Of a stretch of DNA of 64,000 nt, positions 1-10,891 are shown in pieces. The number at the start of each line of letters is the position of its first letter. Position 1 is the stretch's first letter. The DNA comes from Aporrectodea caliginosa (taxonomy: Eukaryota; Annelida; Clitellata; Crassiclitellata; Lumbricidae), in NCBI GenBank assembly GCA_020284085.1, contig JACEVL010000157.1, positions 62,001-126,000 of the forward strand. Direction: 5' to 3'. A model generated the notes under the pieces. The model did no database searches and had not been told where the DNA came from. It was given only the letters and a program-made list of their open reading frames with translations. The position numbers and the translations under genes were made by a program.

Positions 1-428
1 CCTGCATATGCTGTCTGAGATTATATTAGCCTATCATATTATTGCTTCTGCATAATTTATATGCTAGGCCTACATAGAATTTGCTATTTTAATTTTTTAA
101 TAATTAGAAAGTAAAAAAGAAATAACAAATATGCTGCGCCGCACAAACTTTGCAAATCCGCGGCCCAATATAAACTTAGGCCTAATTAATTATGTGCATG
201 ATTGAGACCATGACCAGTCACTTTAAGTCTTCAGGTCTACTATCTAGGCGTGTATATTGTTGGCTCGTTTACTTTCTAATTAAAAAAACTAGGCCTACAA
301 TGTAAAATGCTTAATTTTGGTCTAAGAGCTAGCTTACATTTCTGCTTAGGCCTACATATATCAGGCCAGGGCGCATTGCGTATTTGCGTATGTAGGCTAT
401 ATATAGGCCTAGCGCTCTTCCCAATGAG

Positions 429-623
429 CAGTAGGCCTAGCGGCGCCAGGATTTCAGATTTGGGCCTTTGGGGGCTAAAACCCCAATTCTTTCCCTTTCT
501 CCCTCCTCTCTGGCATTGGCAGTTATTTCCCACTTTTGTTTGGGGGGGCTGAGCCGCCGATACTAGGGGGGGTGGGCTTCATGAGCCCACGGCCACCCTA
601 GCCCCATGCTGGCGCCGCCACTG
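429..623. mobile_element. hAT-like MITE with an interrupted terminal repeat
   Basis: The right end, read on the minus strand, starts CAGTGGCGGCGCCAG, a typical hAT-type terminus. The left end has the same sequence except that AGGCCTA stands in place of one G after CAGT. The flanks CCAATGAG (421-428) and TCAATAAG (624-631) look like a diverged 8-bp target-site duplication. The length of 195 bp and lack of coding capacity make it non-autonomous. Family assignment rests on end sequence and duplication length only. Confidence 0.6.
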
Positions 624-819
624 TCAATAAGCCCACTTAGCCCAGCTCCTAATTTGATTTGACTTAGATTGAAAGTATGTAGGCCTACTGTGGATGGATA
701 TGTGGTGTCCCGGAATGGCAGAAAAGAAATGTGGTCACCCTAGACCTGCTTTGCTTTTACTTAGCGTTTTGGATTTTCGAGTTTACGAGATTACAATTAA
801 GCCCTACAGGCTTATCGAA

Positions 820-1205
820 CAGTGTTTAATCTAGTCCCCTTGCTGTCGGAGGAATTTACGGTTCTGGGGGGGGATCCAGCTTATTATAAAAGTTCACGAC
901 CGGGGGGGTAGTGACGAGTGTTACCAAGAACAAGAGTTCAACCATTTTTGCACGAATTTTCGAGGGGGGGTAGTATCTCGAGCGATTTTCAAGGGGTAAT
1001 AACAACAATTTTCCAACAATATTCGAGGGGGTAGTAACACGTACGACTTTTCCGAGAAGAATTTTCGAGGGGGGGTAGTATCGAGAGTTTTCCAAGACAA
1101 TATCCTACAAAATTACATGTCTTTAATTTTTCTTCAGGCAAAAATTTCATCTCGATCCTGGGGGGGAACTTTACCCCCCCCCAGAGACGTCTAGATTAAA
1201 CACTG
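820..1205. mobile_element. G-rich MITE with perfect 15-bp TIRs
   Basis: The ends are perfect inverted repeats (CAGTGTTTAATCTAG at 820-834, its complement at 1191-1205). Both flanks read CTTATCGAA (811-819 and 1206-1214), a 9-bp duplication, so the insertion is well preserved. The interior holds several degenerate copies of a unit containing TTTTCGAGGGGGGGTAGTA, with runs of seven to eight G or C near 870, 905, 965, 1070 and 1170. Nine base pairs is one more than usual for hAT, so a Mutator-like origin is also possible. Confidence 0.75.
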
Positions 1206-2220
1206 CTTATCGAAGAACGTTGGAAGCATGTCGACAGTGCATGCATCTGCCTACGTTTTAATTGAAAATACAAACAAATGTGCTGACTGATGACTTCATG
1301 ACGCAGAGCTGTAGTCTTTTAGGTTGGCATTATTGGCGCTGAAAGTAAGAAATTGCGAAATGTACGTTTTTACAACACAAAGCTGCATGGTTTTGATATC
1401 ATTATTAGGCCTATACAAAATCACCTGCTTGTTTTTAGTCAATGTTTATTTGTGGCGTTCGAGGCGTTTCTAGTTGCTCCTGCTATCGTTGTATGGGCGG
1501 CGGGTCATACTCTGATATCGACATGAAAAATTCATTTTTATAGTATTTGTTCCATTCTATCAAAAATGAGTTGTATAAATCAGTATGCTTTAATAATTGC
1601 GATCTATATGTTATTACGGATGCTCAAAGGTATTGATATTACGTTTAATTTTGGTATACAAGCACACGATGTATTCACGTTTTACCTGTATTATACAGGT
1701 GTATAACTACTTTCAATGCGGGCAGGAGACTTCATAAAAGTCTTGTTGTTTAACCCCGCAAAGTCCATGCACATTATCTCTTAACCCTTTTTCCATACGC
1801 AAAGTTATAAACAAACTGTTGCAGCAGTGTGAACTGACGATCGTGGAATTCTGTTTTGTTAGGCTACATTGAAAGAACGCTGTAGATTGCGAAATGTAAA
1901 TAATACCGTTAAGTGCTTACAATATTATTCACTAATTTATCTAAAGAGTTTTAACCCCGTAAGCATAGAACCTTAATTGCCTCTGTGTTTAAGTGGTCTG
2001 GTTGCAGATCAGAGAGAAAACATAGCTGTCCGCTGTGGAAGGTAATTTTGTTGTGAAACCCTCTCCCAGCAACTCTAGAATGGTGTGTATGAGATTAGGA
2101 CTTAACACTAGTCTTGTCAGTTACATTCATGTATAGGCCTACAATGGTTATATAGCTCAGAGGCTGTGGATCTCAACTCTAAAATGTGAACTTAGAACTG
2201 ATATGCAATATGTTCTGTTA

Positions 2221-2293
2221 ACGAGCAATTAATTGGTCGAATGCAGTTTGGGACAGACAATGACAAATTGTCCATAATTCCATGTAAACTCGA
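2221..2293 (+). pseudogene. Duplicated fragment of the Ig gene second exon
   Basis: These 73 bases match 5464-5536 at all but one position (G versus A in the ATGCAR stretch). The copied piece encodes the end of the V domain, including the FGTDND segment, and runs past the GTAAAC that could act as a splice donor. Nothing upstream of 2221 or downstream of 2293 matches, so the copy has sharp edges. It lies about 700 bp upstream of the first Ig exon and has no matching V-domain start beside it, so it is most likely a non-functional duplicate. Confidence 0.75.
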
Positions 2294-2299
2294 CGGCCT

Positions 2300-2483
2300 T
2301 TGACAGCCTTTGACAGTTTTGTGCTATAGGCAAGGACCAAAATACCGCCCTTTTTTATATTTAATAGTTAAATTTCAAGAAAAATATGCTTTCCTTGATT
2401 TATTTTTCCGGAATTTGCCGCCCCTTGAAAAGCGCCGCTCTAGGCAGCCGCCTATATCGCCTATGCCTAAAGCCGGCTCTGTG
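2300..2483 (-). mobile_element. Probable truncated hAT-type repeat end
   Basis: Read on the minus strand from 2483 the sequence begins CAGAGCCGGCTTTAGGC and continues through GGCGGCTGCCTAGAGC, a form common at the ends of non-autonomous hAT elements. No matching left terminus or target duplication is visible. The left junction abuts the duplicated Ig fragment ending at 2293. Only one end is present, so this is a weak call. Confidence 0.35.
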
Positions 2484-2995
2484 TTAAAATAAAACATTAC
2501 ATCAGTGAAACCTGATGCATATTATCGATTATTGTAACCAAAACCACATTTACTAAAAAGTACTAAATTCCAGACTTTTCAAAAGACTTGACTTATTAAC
2601 AAAAGGTTTAACCTGATGACCTACATAACGTACATATTGGAGTTTGAGTGGTGAGTCTCCCTTTTTAGGTGTTGGGTCTCCTCTTGAGGTGGTGGATCGC
2701 CTGTTCAGGTGGGAGGTCGTGAAACAGAGGTACTGGGTCTTCGATCTGGGGAGGGGTCATTTAACCATTTCATATACATGAAATAAATCTATGAAGTGCC
2801 CTGAGCCACAGTGAATGAAAACTTCATATTTGGGAAAGTAAATAAAGTGAATAAATCAAAAAACCTTCCAACCACATAGCTCATGGAGGCTTGGTGAGTT
2901 AATTTTTATCATCAATGGCCTTCAATCTATTATAGTAAACAGAGTTAACTATGACAATAATGTTTTTAAATGCTGTGTTGTTTTAAATGTTTTAG

Positions 2996-5900
2996 CTGAA
3001 GATAATTTCTTTGATCTTTCAACTTCGACACACAGTCAGAAGCTCACGCCCAATGGAAGTGTCACGTTCTTCTGCACTGTATACACCAACCGTGCAGGAA
3101 TAAGCAATGGAGTGCAGTGGTTTCGACGCCAAGGAACTTTGAGTCTTATGATTGCTTCAGAGGTTTTTCCTAACTTTGATTTCGATGGAAATCAGCGATA
3201 CACATTTGAGCGAGGCAGTGGAACACCAACTACTTTCACCTACATCATGAAAATTAGCAGTAAGCAAAATTACTGATTGCATTCTGACATTGTGTGTGAA
3301 AACTTGTTGGGACAATAAAACTATAAATAGTACACCAAAGTGCGGATATGCAATTGGTTTAATAAAGAATATACTTACTTACTTACTTAGTTATTACATT
3401 TTCATGCTTTATAGTTTGTATGACTTTTGTACAAAATCAAAAACTATAAATTAAAAGTCTAACTTCCATTAGTGAAAGTTGCTGATAGTAAATTTACTGC
3501 ATTATGAGTTTTATTTGGTGTTGGAACAGTGGCTGTTTGCTATTGTGGCTGATTGCTATTGTGGCTGATTGCTATTGTCGCTGATTGCTATTGTGGCTGA
3601 TTGCCATCATAACTGATTGCTATTGTGGTTACCTTTCACCTCTGAATACTATTCATATACATAGTATTCTCTTCATTTTCAATCCATGTGAGCTGATAGG
3701 AAAATACAGGTTTTTTAGCTGAAGATAATTACTTTGAACAAGATTCTTCAGCACTGAGACTTCATTTCTAAGGTCTCATGTTTGTACGGACACATGATAA
3801 TCGAGTTAATGCTTGCTTTTCTTGCCTTGCCATTTTAATATATTTATTGCATTTACACTGGACCCTACTTAAATGCTGTTATTGGGACGGGACCAGGAGT
3901 TGCCATTTTATGATGGCTTCACATTGCTACTGTCTTTGAGACATCCAATCTGGCTGTACATGCTCTGTGGTGTCATGACAGAAATTTCGGCATGGAAGGT
4001 TGAATGCTCTGTAGTGAATGCCATAGGCATGTTACCTGTTTTGGATGGAGGGATGAATGATCTGCAATGAATGCCATTTAGGCTGCACATTTCCTCGACA
4101 ACTCTGGTCTGCGCTGAATTTTTTTGAGTGGGTCAAGGTTGCTATGACTACAGCCTTGTCAATAGGACAAGCCACTGATCCTTAGTACAGCTGTGGCACA
4201 GTGCACAAATGTGTTTCAACGGCAGGCTAGATATTGGCTCTTCATCTCACTTGTGATGATGCTTGCAACTGGCATAAAACCTGTGCACTCGAAGAAGTGG
4301 TAGGAGCAGTATCAAGTAACATTACACCAGGTGTCACCAGTGACAGGATTGCATTGTAGCAAAGTCACATCTTAAAGCTGAATTGAATCTACGATCCATA
4401 TTCTCTACTGTTTTGTCAGCATTCATTTTATAATCAAGCATTTTATTATTGTTTTGTAATATTTTTTGTTCTGCAGATTTGCAATTACAGGACAGCGCAA
4501 CAATAGAATGTGGCAATCCGAGGTTTACTAAGAGAGCATCTTTGGCTTTTGCTGTGTGCGGTATGTTTCCTCACTATGGTTATTTACCACTTTCATTTGT
4601 GTTTACCATAAAAGATCTTTACTGCAGAATATCCAAACAAAATGCTAAACTGAACATGTATATAATATATATTTGGATTGTAATGTACTGTTTAATGACA
4701 ATTTATACAACACTTTAACCTTTTTAACGATGAGAGGGATTAGTTTTCCATGCATTTTAGTACATGCTCTCCATTAAGGTGTTAAGCAATGAACTGCAAT
4801 TAATGCTTTATATAGCCAACGGTCATGTTCAAGCGCAGAGAACATTAAATAATAAGGAAGATTTTAACTGTATTTTTTAATTGTGTGACTTTGGCCTCTT
4901 AATTGGAAGGGCTGTGGTACTTAGGCAGTTCAGTGAATATTAACTGTTGCCCAGAGGAGCATGTTAGCTTAGAAATTTTACTGTTAAAGTACCTTCTTGA
5001 TGAGAGAGCACAGCTATTTTCGAACACCAGCAGCTATTACTTAAATCTTCGTAATGAATGAATGAATTAACTTAATTAGTCTGCATTTAAGAAGAAAGTT
5101 ATCTGTACAGATTCTGTTGTTTGTATGAAATTATTCAGGTGATCCAAACAGTGAGAGTTGTAGCTGCATGGTCGAAACGGGTTGGGCATCACCTGGATGC
5201 TTTGATGTGAGTTCTTTTATGTTGTATATAAAATGTCACCTTTTCTTTGCTGACAGAACTTTGTATGATTCAAGCTGTGTTACACAGTTTGGCTTCATTA
5301 CCAAAATCCATGCCGTGCCTGATGGTGCATTTGGCCTATCAATCAAAATCAATCAAATCAAATATTCGTTTATTCAATGCCATGTCTGTGTAACGTGTAT
5401 TACAGATGTGCATTAGAGATGATGAGTACTGGGAGTATGCCCTTTGTTCCAGTAATTATGGCTACGAGCAATTAATTGGTCGAATGCAATTTGGGACAGA
5501 CAATGACAAATTGTCCATAATTCCATGTAAACTCGAAGACTATAGTCTAGACTTCTGTTGGAGAATACACATTGGAGAGCATTGCTAAGATATTTTGTGT
5601 TAGCCCGATTAATGAATGGTTCACTTACACATGGGTTTTGATATCCATATGTTGCTAAAGCTGCACTGCATTTTCTGCAGTTGATACCCTTCGTTTATTA
5701 AATATTTACATTGCCTTCTTATTTACCATTTCAAGGCATGGATACTGTAGATAAACAGATAAATAGCTGTGGAATATATTCCACATGTCCATATTCAGCG
5801 CATATATATAACTACTTTGATCGTGTTGCATTATAATCAATAATATGTAAGTCATAGCTCGTTGAAATTTCTTAACAGAAAATTTGAGTTACGTCTTAGC

Positions 5901-6672
5901 ACGAAGCGCCAAAATGCATGATTGCTTTACTGGTGTATTATCTTTGTTGTTGTCATTTCAGTATTTGATTGATGCAAAAGAGAAATACGATGGATATCAT
6001 CGAGCAGTTGTTGGACTTGGAGTTGGTCTGGCGTTTGCGATTCTTATCGCTATTGCGTTGACAGTTTGTTTTGTGAGAAGCTGCCATCAGAGTATTGCAG
6101 CTTATCAGAAGGACAAGGAGAATTCTAAACAGACGGAGAACCCTAGTTCCCCACGTGTTATGTCACTGGCTCCACCTGGGGCCAGTGTCCTCAAGCAACC
6201 GTCACATGCCAGCGTCCCTACTGAGGCGGCTGGTCACAGTGTGCGCTTTTCTGAGGACAAATCTTTCGCACAAAATCAACATATGACGCCTGACCCTTCA
6301 AGACAGGCAATGAATCAAGGTGCAAGACCAAAAGGTTCGCCTGAACCTTCGAGAGAGGCAGTGAATCAAGGTGCAGGACCAAAAGGCCGCATTCCCAGCA
6401 TATCTGCCAATTTATATCCATCGTTAGATGCAGTTTACAATCCAACACCAGATGGCACTGCAAGAAATCGTGACATTCAAAAGCAGACGATTCCTGAGAG
6501 GAGTTACGTAAATGCACAAGGTTTGCCTCCTCAGATTTATCAGCCTCACGGTTTGCAGTACTCGGGACAGCCATATGTACCGCAGCAACTTGCTGTTGTA
6601 GCTTCCAATGCAGGAGCAGCTATGCATAACCATGGCGCTGTTTTCATTGATCCTGGTAGTACTTCAATATAA
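2996..6672 (+). CDS. Ig V-set domain transmembrane protein (3' exons)
   Basis: Partial gene; the signal peptide and any earlier exons were not found. Exon 2996-3259 begins and ends in phase 1 and encodes an Ig V-like start, with the first cysteine in VTFFCTVY and the core tryptophan in VQWFRRQG. The next exon probably starts at 5419, joining in frame to give a Y-E-Y-A-L-C stretch with the second cysteine and a J-like FGTDND end; its donor is probably the GTAAAC near 5529. The last exon starts around 5900 or 5961 and encodes a helix (AVVGLGVGLAFAILIAIALT), a basic stop-transfer segment and a tail of about 200 residues ending at 6672. The tail holds two near-repeats (PSRQAMNQGARPKG and PSREAVNQGAGPKG) and tyrosines in SYVNAQ and VYNPT, possible SH2-docking sites. 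It is likely a cell-surface receptor or adhesion protein; the ligand is unknown. The acceptor of the last exon is unsettled because the 5961 site is in the wrong phase. Confidence 0.6.
3527..3640 (+). repeat. 16-bp tandem repeat
   Basis: About six degenerate copies of TGTGGCTGATTGCTAT lie in the intron between the two Ig exons. It is probably a simple minisatellite. Confidence 0.7.
3711..3745 (+). pseudogene. Second copy of the Ig exon acceptor and first codons
   Basis: TTTTAGCTGAAGATAATT, the acceptor and first bases of the Ig exon at 2991-3008, recurs here and continues similarly for a few bases before diverging. No intact V domain follows. With the copy at 2221-2293 it suggests past duplication of Ig exons in this locus. 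Confidence 0.5.
4715..4785. repeat. TTAA-ended palindromic element, copy A
   Basis: A 71-bp sequence that starts and ends with TTAA and whose two sides are imperfect inverted copies (TTTTTAACGATGAG on the left, CTCTCCATTAAGGTGTTAA on the right). Its minus strand matches the elements at 8700, 37744 and 46177, sharing GTAC, AAAATG and a GGGAAACCA-like core. Confidence 0.65.
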
Positions 6673-8699
6673 CATGTTGAAAATGAAAAACCTCATTTTG
6701 TTGAATTTGTTGTAAATATTAACATAGAAGATAGTGTCATACTCACTGGTTCTAAGGGAAGGAGGAGGAGCCAGAATCTCAAATACTCATCTCTGTGGCC
6801 TTTGCTCGTTTTTAGATCTGACATCGTTAACCTGTTGTTAGCTAACTTTGTTATTTGTAAATATTGTATGAAACTGTCTGACAAAGGAACTGTTTTGGCA
6901 GCAGCCAATCCTCAGTGAATTGGATTCCATGATTTTTTAAAGCTAAACGAAATTGTTTCAACTCTGAACTGTGTGTTAGTGAGGCAACTTATGACACTGA
7001 CATATAATTTAAAATGCCTTTTAGGCTTTAGCATTCTGTTTTTTGATAGATTTTGTTGCAGCTCTTTACATCACAAATGTCGTATTTAAATATATCTGTT
7101 AACAGTCTATTATTCTAGATTGCATGCAGCTCTGCAGATGGTCAAATATAATGCTAACGAAATGCTACATGTACATTATAAAACTACACTTTGTGGTATT
7201 AGTGGGATGGTGGTATGTTAGAACTGCTTGCCCCAGCCCATCAGTTTTCCTAATCTACATACATGAGCTTTGTTAGACCATAGATGGATGTGTCATCCTT
7301 TTCACACTGTCACATTAATTGGACTTCTGGTAGTGAGGAGCACCTTTAGAGATTCATAAGAAATGCTAGTTGCCTTATCCTGACCATTTACTGGCACATA
7401 CCAGTATTTGTGCGATATGCTTCATACATCTTTGATGTACAACTTCCTGCAAAAGTTAGAGATTATAGTTTACATAAAAGAAGTTGTCATTGGAATGATA
7501 TTACATTGATTGAAAATATGTTTGATGTGGTGAATGATGTAAAGCATTGAGTTGAGCTCAGCGTGCTCTTTGCATATATTTAGAAGGAAGATTGATCTGG
7601 TTTTCTGTTACATGTGTGCGTTTGCATTTATTGGTAAGTTATTTTATATTTCATTGTATTATCCATTTTGCTCTAAATACTCTGATAATTCTGATCATTT
7701 TGTTTCTTCAGTTAAATAAAATTGAAGAGATGTGCAAAACTATGTACTATTGGAATTACATGATTTTACTGAAACAACTAGATGTATCAGATTGAAGTTG
7801 GTCTGGTGCATTCATTTGTTTTATCACTAATTTGTGATCCATTCACATAGAGAATTCTTTATGATCTTTGTACAGTTGAATTTATTGAATTTTTAAATGA
7901 GGTAAATTTACAGTTAAATTTTACAATTTATGTTATTGAGTGATACTAAGCTGCTTGCAAGCCATGAGACTTCTTAGTCTAAGCTTATGTAAGATATACT
8001 ACTGGTAATCCTGCAGGGGCTACTACTGCCACCTGGTGTCCAGTTGCACAAAGGTGTTATATTTGCTCGACATTATCAGTAAAACAGCTAAATTAAATAT
8101 TGTGAGTAACAGATTTAAACTAGATGTATATTTACCATTATAAATTTAATTGTTGATTTGGTTTATTTATCATCGTAATTTTATTAATTACAATCAGCCA
8201 TTCCCTTCGGTGTATTTGTTTGAGCAATATGAGTTTTTGTGTGAACTTTAGTGAGTTTAAAGAACAGGTATGCTACTTGTTACATCAAGATATAAAGAAA
8301 TGTTTAGTTATAAGAAGGCTGCATTTTAGTTTAATGACTAATTTTCAGTTTTTACCTGTGTTTCTTTGTTTATGTACTTGTAGCATTTCTACGTATGGCC
8401 AATGTGGCGTAGAGTGTTTATGCAGCAGTGCTCATTAGAATCTCTGTTCATTCTGGTCTCTTTTTGGATCTTCTACTCACCAACATTTGCTAGCTCTCAA
8501 AAGAAGCATAGATCTAAAAGAACTTTCCAGAACTGAATCTTTTGACTTTATCTCATTTCTGTTTTCTATTTTATTACCTTCAAATTGTATATATTAATTA
8601 GTAGTATCTGTTGAAATCAGTTAACACTTATATATGTATATTCGTTTATTCGAGCTATCTTGCTGTCATAACGCCACAAGTAACATATTTTGGTTTGCC

Positions 8700-8773
8700 T
8701 TAACTTGACTTTAACGATGAGCATGTACCAACAATGACTGGGAAACCAATACGGCTCATCATTAAAGTGTTAA
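8700..8773. repeat. TTAA-ended palindromic element, copy B
   Basis: This 74-bp copy has TTAA at both ends, TTTAACGATGAGCATGTAC on the left, GACTGGGAAACCAATA in the core and GGCTCATCATTAAAG on the right. The two ends pair as an imperfect hairpin. Confidence 0.75.
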
Positions 8774-9566
8774 ATGACAAGGCATTTGATTAAAACCTTT
8801 AATCTTAAAGTAATTTAATTTCACAATAGCATTTGAAAATGATGCTTTGCTACTGCTGACCAATAACATTTCTGTTTGTAAATAAATTTTATTGTTTTTT
8901 ACTACTTTACTGTATTGTCCTTGTGTCAAAATGCCAATGAGTAGGTGTTCAAGCCTCCAGCTATTTCACATTTTCATGTTCTCCATCCTGTCGAGGTTCA
9001 ATTTTAATTGAGTCACAGATTTATATTGTGTTTCATTTAAGAGAATGAGGGAAATATTATTACCTAAATTAATGAAAGTATGTCACGATGTTTGGAGTCA
9101 AATTTTGCCGAGAACAGGAAATCCACTGGATGTGCCAAGATCTAACTTTGAAGAGGATTCTTGTCCTGAATGGAGTGAATAGTGAGGTGGCAGACAGTAA
9201 TAGTTTTAGGATGATGAGGACCAGGCTGTTATGTAAGTAAGTATAGCCTTGTTGCTGATTGTTGCCAGAAAGAAGCTTCAGAAGATAAACAAGCGACAAG
9301 TGATGATGAGTTTTGGAGATAGACTTTGGCATTAGGGAATCAGAGTGTGAGCCATGCTCAGATCGAGTTAGAAAAGGACGTGTAGATACTTTTGACATGG
9401 CCGTAACATGGCATGATTAAAGGAAAAGTGTTCAGAGTGATGGCAAAAGAAAATGAAATTGCTTGTTCCAACAATGTTATTACAGAGGATATTGGGCTTA
9501 ATTTATGTGTGTCAGTGTGCAAAGACTCTTAACACTGAGCCAAGCAGCATATGAAGTGATCATTGT

Positions 9567-9755
9567 CAGTGGCGTAACGAAGGGGCGGGCAGAGGGGGCA
9601 GCAGTCCCCGGGCGCAGCACCAGAGGGGTGCAAAATTAGCTTTCAGTGGTACACAGTACTATGACAAGAACGATTAAAAGTAAACAAGAAAATTAATAGG
9701 GGGCGCAGTCATCAACCCTTGCCCCTGGGTGCTGAAACCCTTCGTTACGCCGCTG
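9567..9755. mobile_element. hAT-type MITE with intact 8-bp TSD
   Basis: The ends are inverted repeats (CAGTGGCGTAACGAAGG at 9567-9583; the complement of CAGCGGCGTAACGAAGG at the right). They are flanked by an exact 8-bp duplication ATCATTGT (9559-9566 and 9756-9763). The size is 189 bp with no coding capacity. CAGTGGCGTA ends with an 8-bp duplication are the hallmark of hAT non-autonomous elements. Confidence 0.88.
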
Positions 9756-10023
9756 ATCATTGTCACATTAATTGAAACCCATTTGGCTGTAGCAACAATT
9801 CGTCGAACAGATGGACAATGGAATCACCTATAAGCATTAGTGAAGGCCAGTCCAGGAAAGCAAGGTGAGTCTAAGCAATCTTCGGCTTCTGGGCTGACTT
9901 ACACAGTGGCGTAGCTGTCCAGAGGTGTCCTTAGGTTTGACTTCTGATCAAGTTCTAGGCCATCATTCTTGGAATCTATATCTGATAGTTGTTTTAGGCA
10001 TACCCGTTTGATTGGTGACTTGA

Positions 10024-10140
10024 CTGCTGTGTCAATGCATTGTAATCTCCACAATTCTAAAGTGCTACTCAAGTGCCAGGCACAGATCACAACAGTATTT
10101 ACGAGTGCTGTGTCATGTCGTAGGGATTGTGCAGAAATAC
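10024..10140 (+). repeat. Dispersed repeat, diverged copy 1
   Basis: The stretch with TTCTAAAGTGCTACTCAAG and TTTACGAGTGCTGTGTC is a diverged plus-orientation copy of the repeat at 10593-10760 and 59303-59478 (both minus). Identity is clearly lower than between the other two copies. Confidence 0.55.
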
Positions 10141-10592
10141 CAAATGGGGATCCAAGTCTGGTTGCCATGATTAAATCAGATATAAATCGACTCCTTTCAA
10201 TGTAATATTGTAATACTTTAGCTACACACCATTGTCTGTAACATAGGCTACTTCGTGACAGTTAGTCACCATACTTATGATATTAACTTGGGTATTTTTG
10301 AAAACCCCAAAAAGCAGTATTTTGTGAAACTTGCAAATTCTCCGACAACAATCAAAATTGCTCTACATAGTGACAAGAAACTTTACGAATCGTTATGTAA
10401 CTATTATGATGGGCTGTAAGTCTGAATTGTGCATATCCTTAGCATTTAAATTAAAAAGCAGAAATTGCAACAATGTTTAAGAGTCCTGCGTTTTTTGCGT
10501 GTATAGCCATAGATATAATAAATATAATGATAAGAAATGGAATAATATAATAATAAATATAATGAAAATAATTATATCCATGTGTATAGGCA

Positions 10593-10760
10593 ACACAACA
10601 GCTACTCTGCCCCTCTGATCCTCTGGAAACCGGTCTCGGACCTCCTTCGGACTACCCTGTCGGACAACCCTTCTGACTAGACGCAGCACTCGTGAACAAG
10701 TTGGTGCCCTGCGCTTGGCTTTCGAGTGGCGCTTTAGAAGTTTGAAGATTACGATTACGA
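10593..10760 (-). repeat. Dispersed repeat, copy 2, next to NUP205 start
   Basis: About 160 bp are closely similar to 59303-59478 in the same orientation, sharing the long block with GCCCTGCGCTTGGCTTTCGA and the block with CCCCTCTGATCCTCTGG. One minus-strand frame is open and very basic: KLLKRHSKAKRRAP is followed later by SPKEVRDRFPEDQRGR. The family is unknown to me. It ends about 130 bp before the NUP205 ATG, so it may overlap promoter sequence. Confidence 0.7.
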
Positions 10761-10891
10761 CACTTACTTACTATTCCCTGTAATGGCCTTATTGCACGGC
10801 GCACAAACCCAGCGATCGGCCGCGGATGAACATTTTGCTGAATGCGCGAATGTGAAAAATTGAAAGTGAGGAAACAACTTGGAATTAAAGA

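Larger units (their letters stand above)
1..2220. other. Left intergenic region, no gene recognised
   Basis: No conserved protein or RNA gene is recognisable. The stretch is AT-rich and contains two inverted-repeat elements (429-623 and 820-1205) and about nine copies of the heptamer AGGCCTA, for example near 66, 178, 291, 346, 404, 432, 680, 1407 and 2132. The open frames here are short and overlap the G-rich repeat or the MITEs. The signal peptide exon of the downstream Ig gene should lie here or beyond the window, but I could not identify it. Confidence 0.6.
6673..10891. other. Ig-gene 3' UTR and intergenic DNA
   Basis: No recognisable protein gene. AATAAA signals on the plus strand, for example at 7715-7720, could end the Ig transcript. 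The rest holds a TTAA palindrome (8700-8773), a hAT MITE (9567-9755) and two copies of a dispersed repeat (about 10024-10140 and 10593-10760). A 45-codon frame at 9045-9182 has coding-like composition but matches nothing I recognise. The last ~130 bp before 10892 are GC-richer (GCGATCGGCCGCGG near 10811) and probably hold the NUP205 core promoter. Confidence 0.5.

Noticed and set aside
856..1095. Minus-strand open frame with repeated SRYYPPSKI-type segments
   Set aside because: It lies entirely within the G-rich MITE and reflects its internal repeats.
7592..8438. Small plus-strand open frames downstream of the Ig gene
   Set aside because: AT-rich, hydrophobic by composition and without splice or domain support; most likely 3' UTR or intergenic DNA.
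9045..9182. 45-codon plus-strand frame with coding-like composition
   Set aside because: No match to a family I know, no convincing splice sites and no conserved neighbour; kept only as a note in the intergenic entry.
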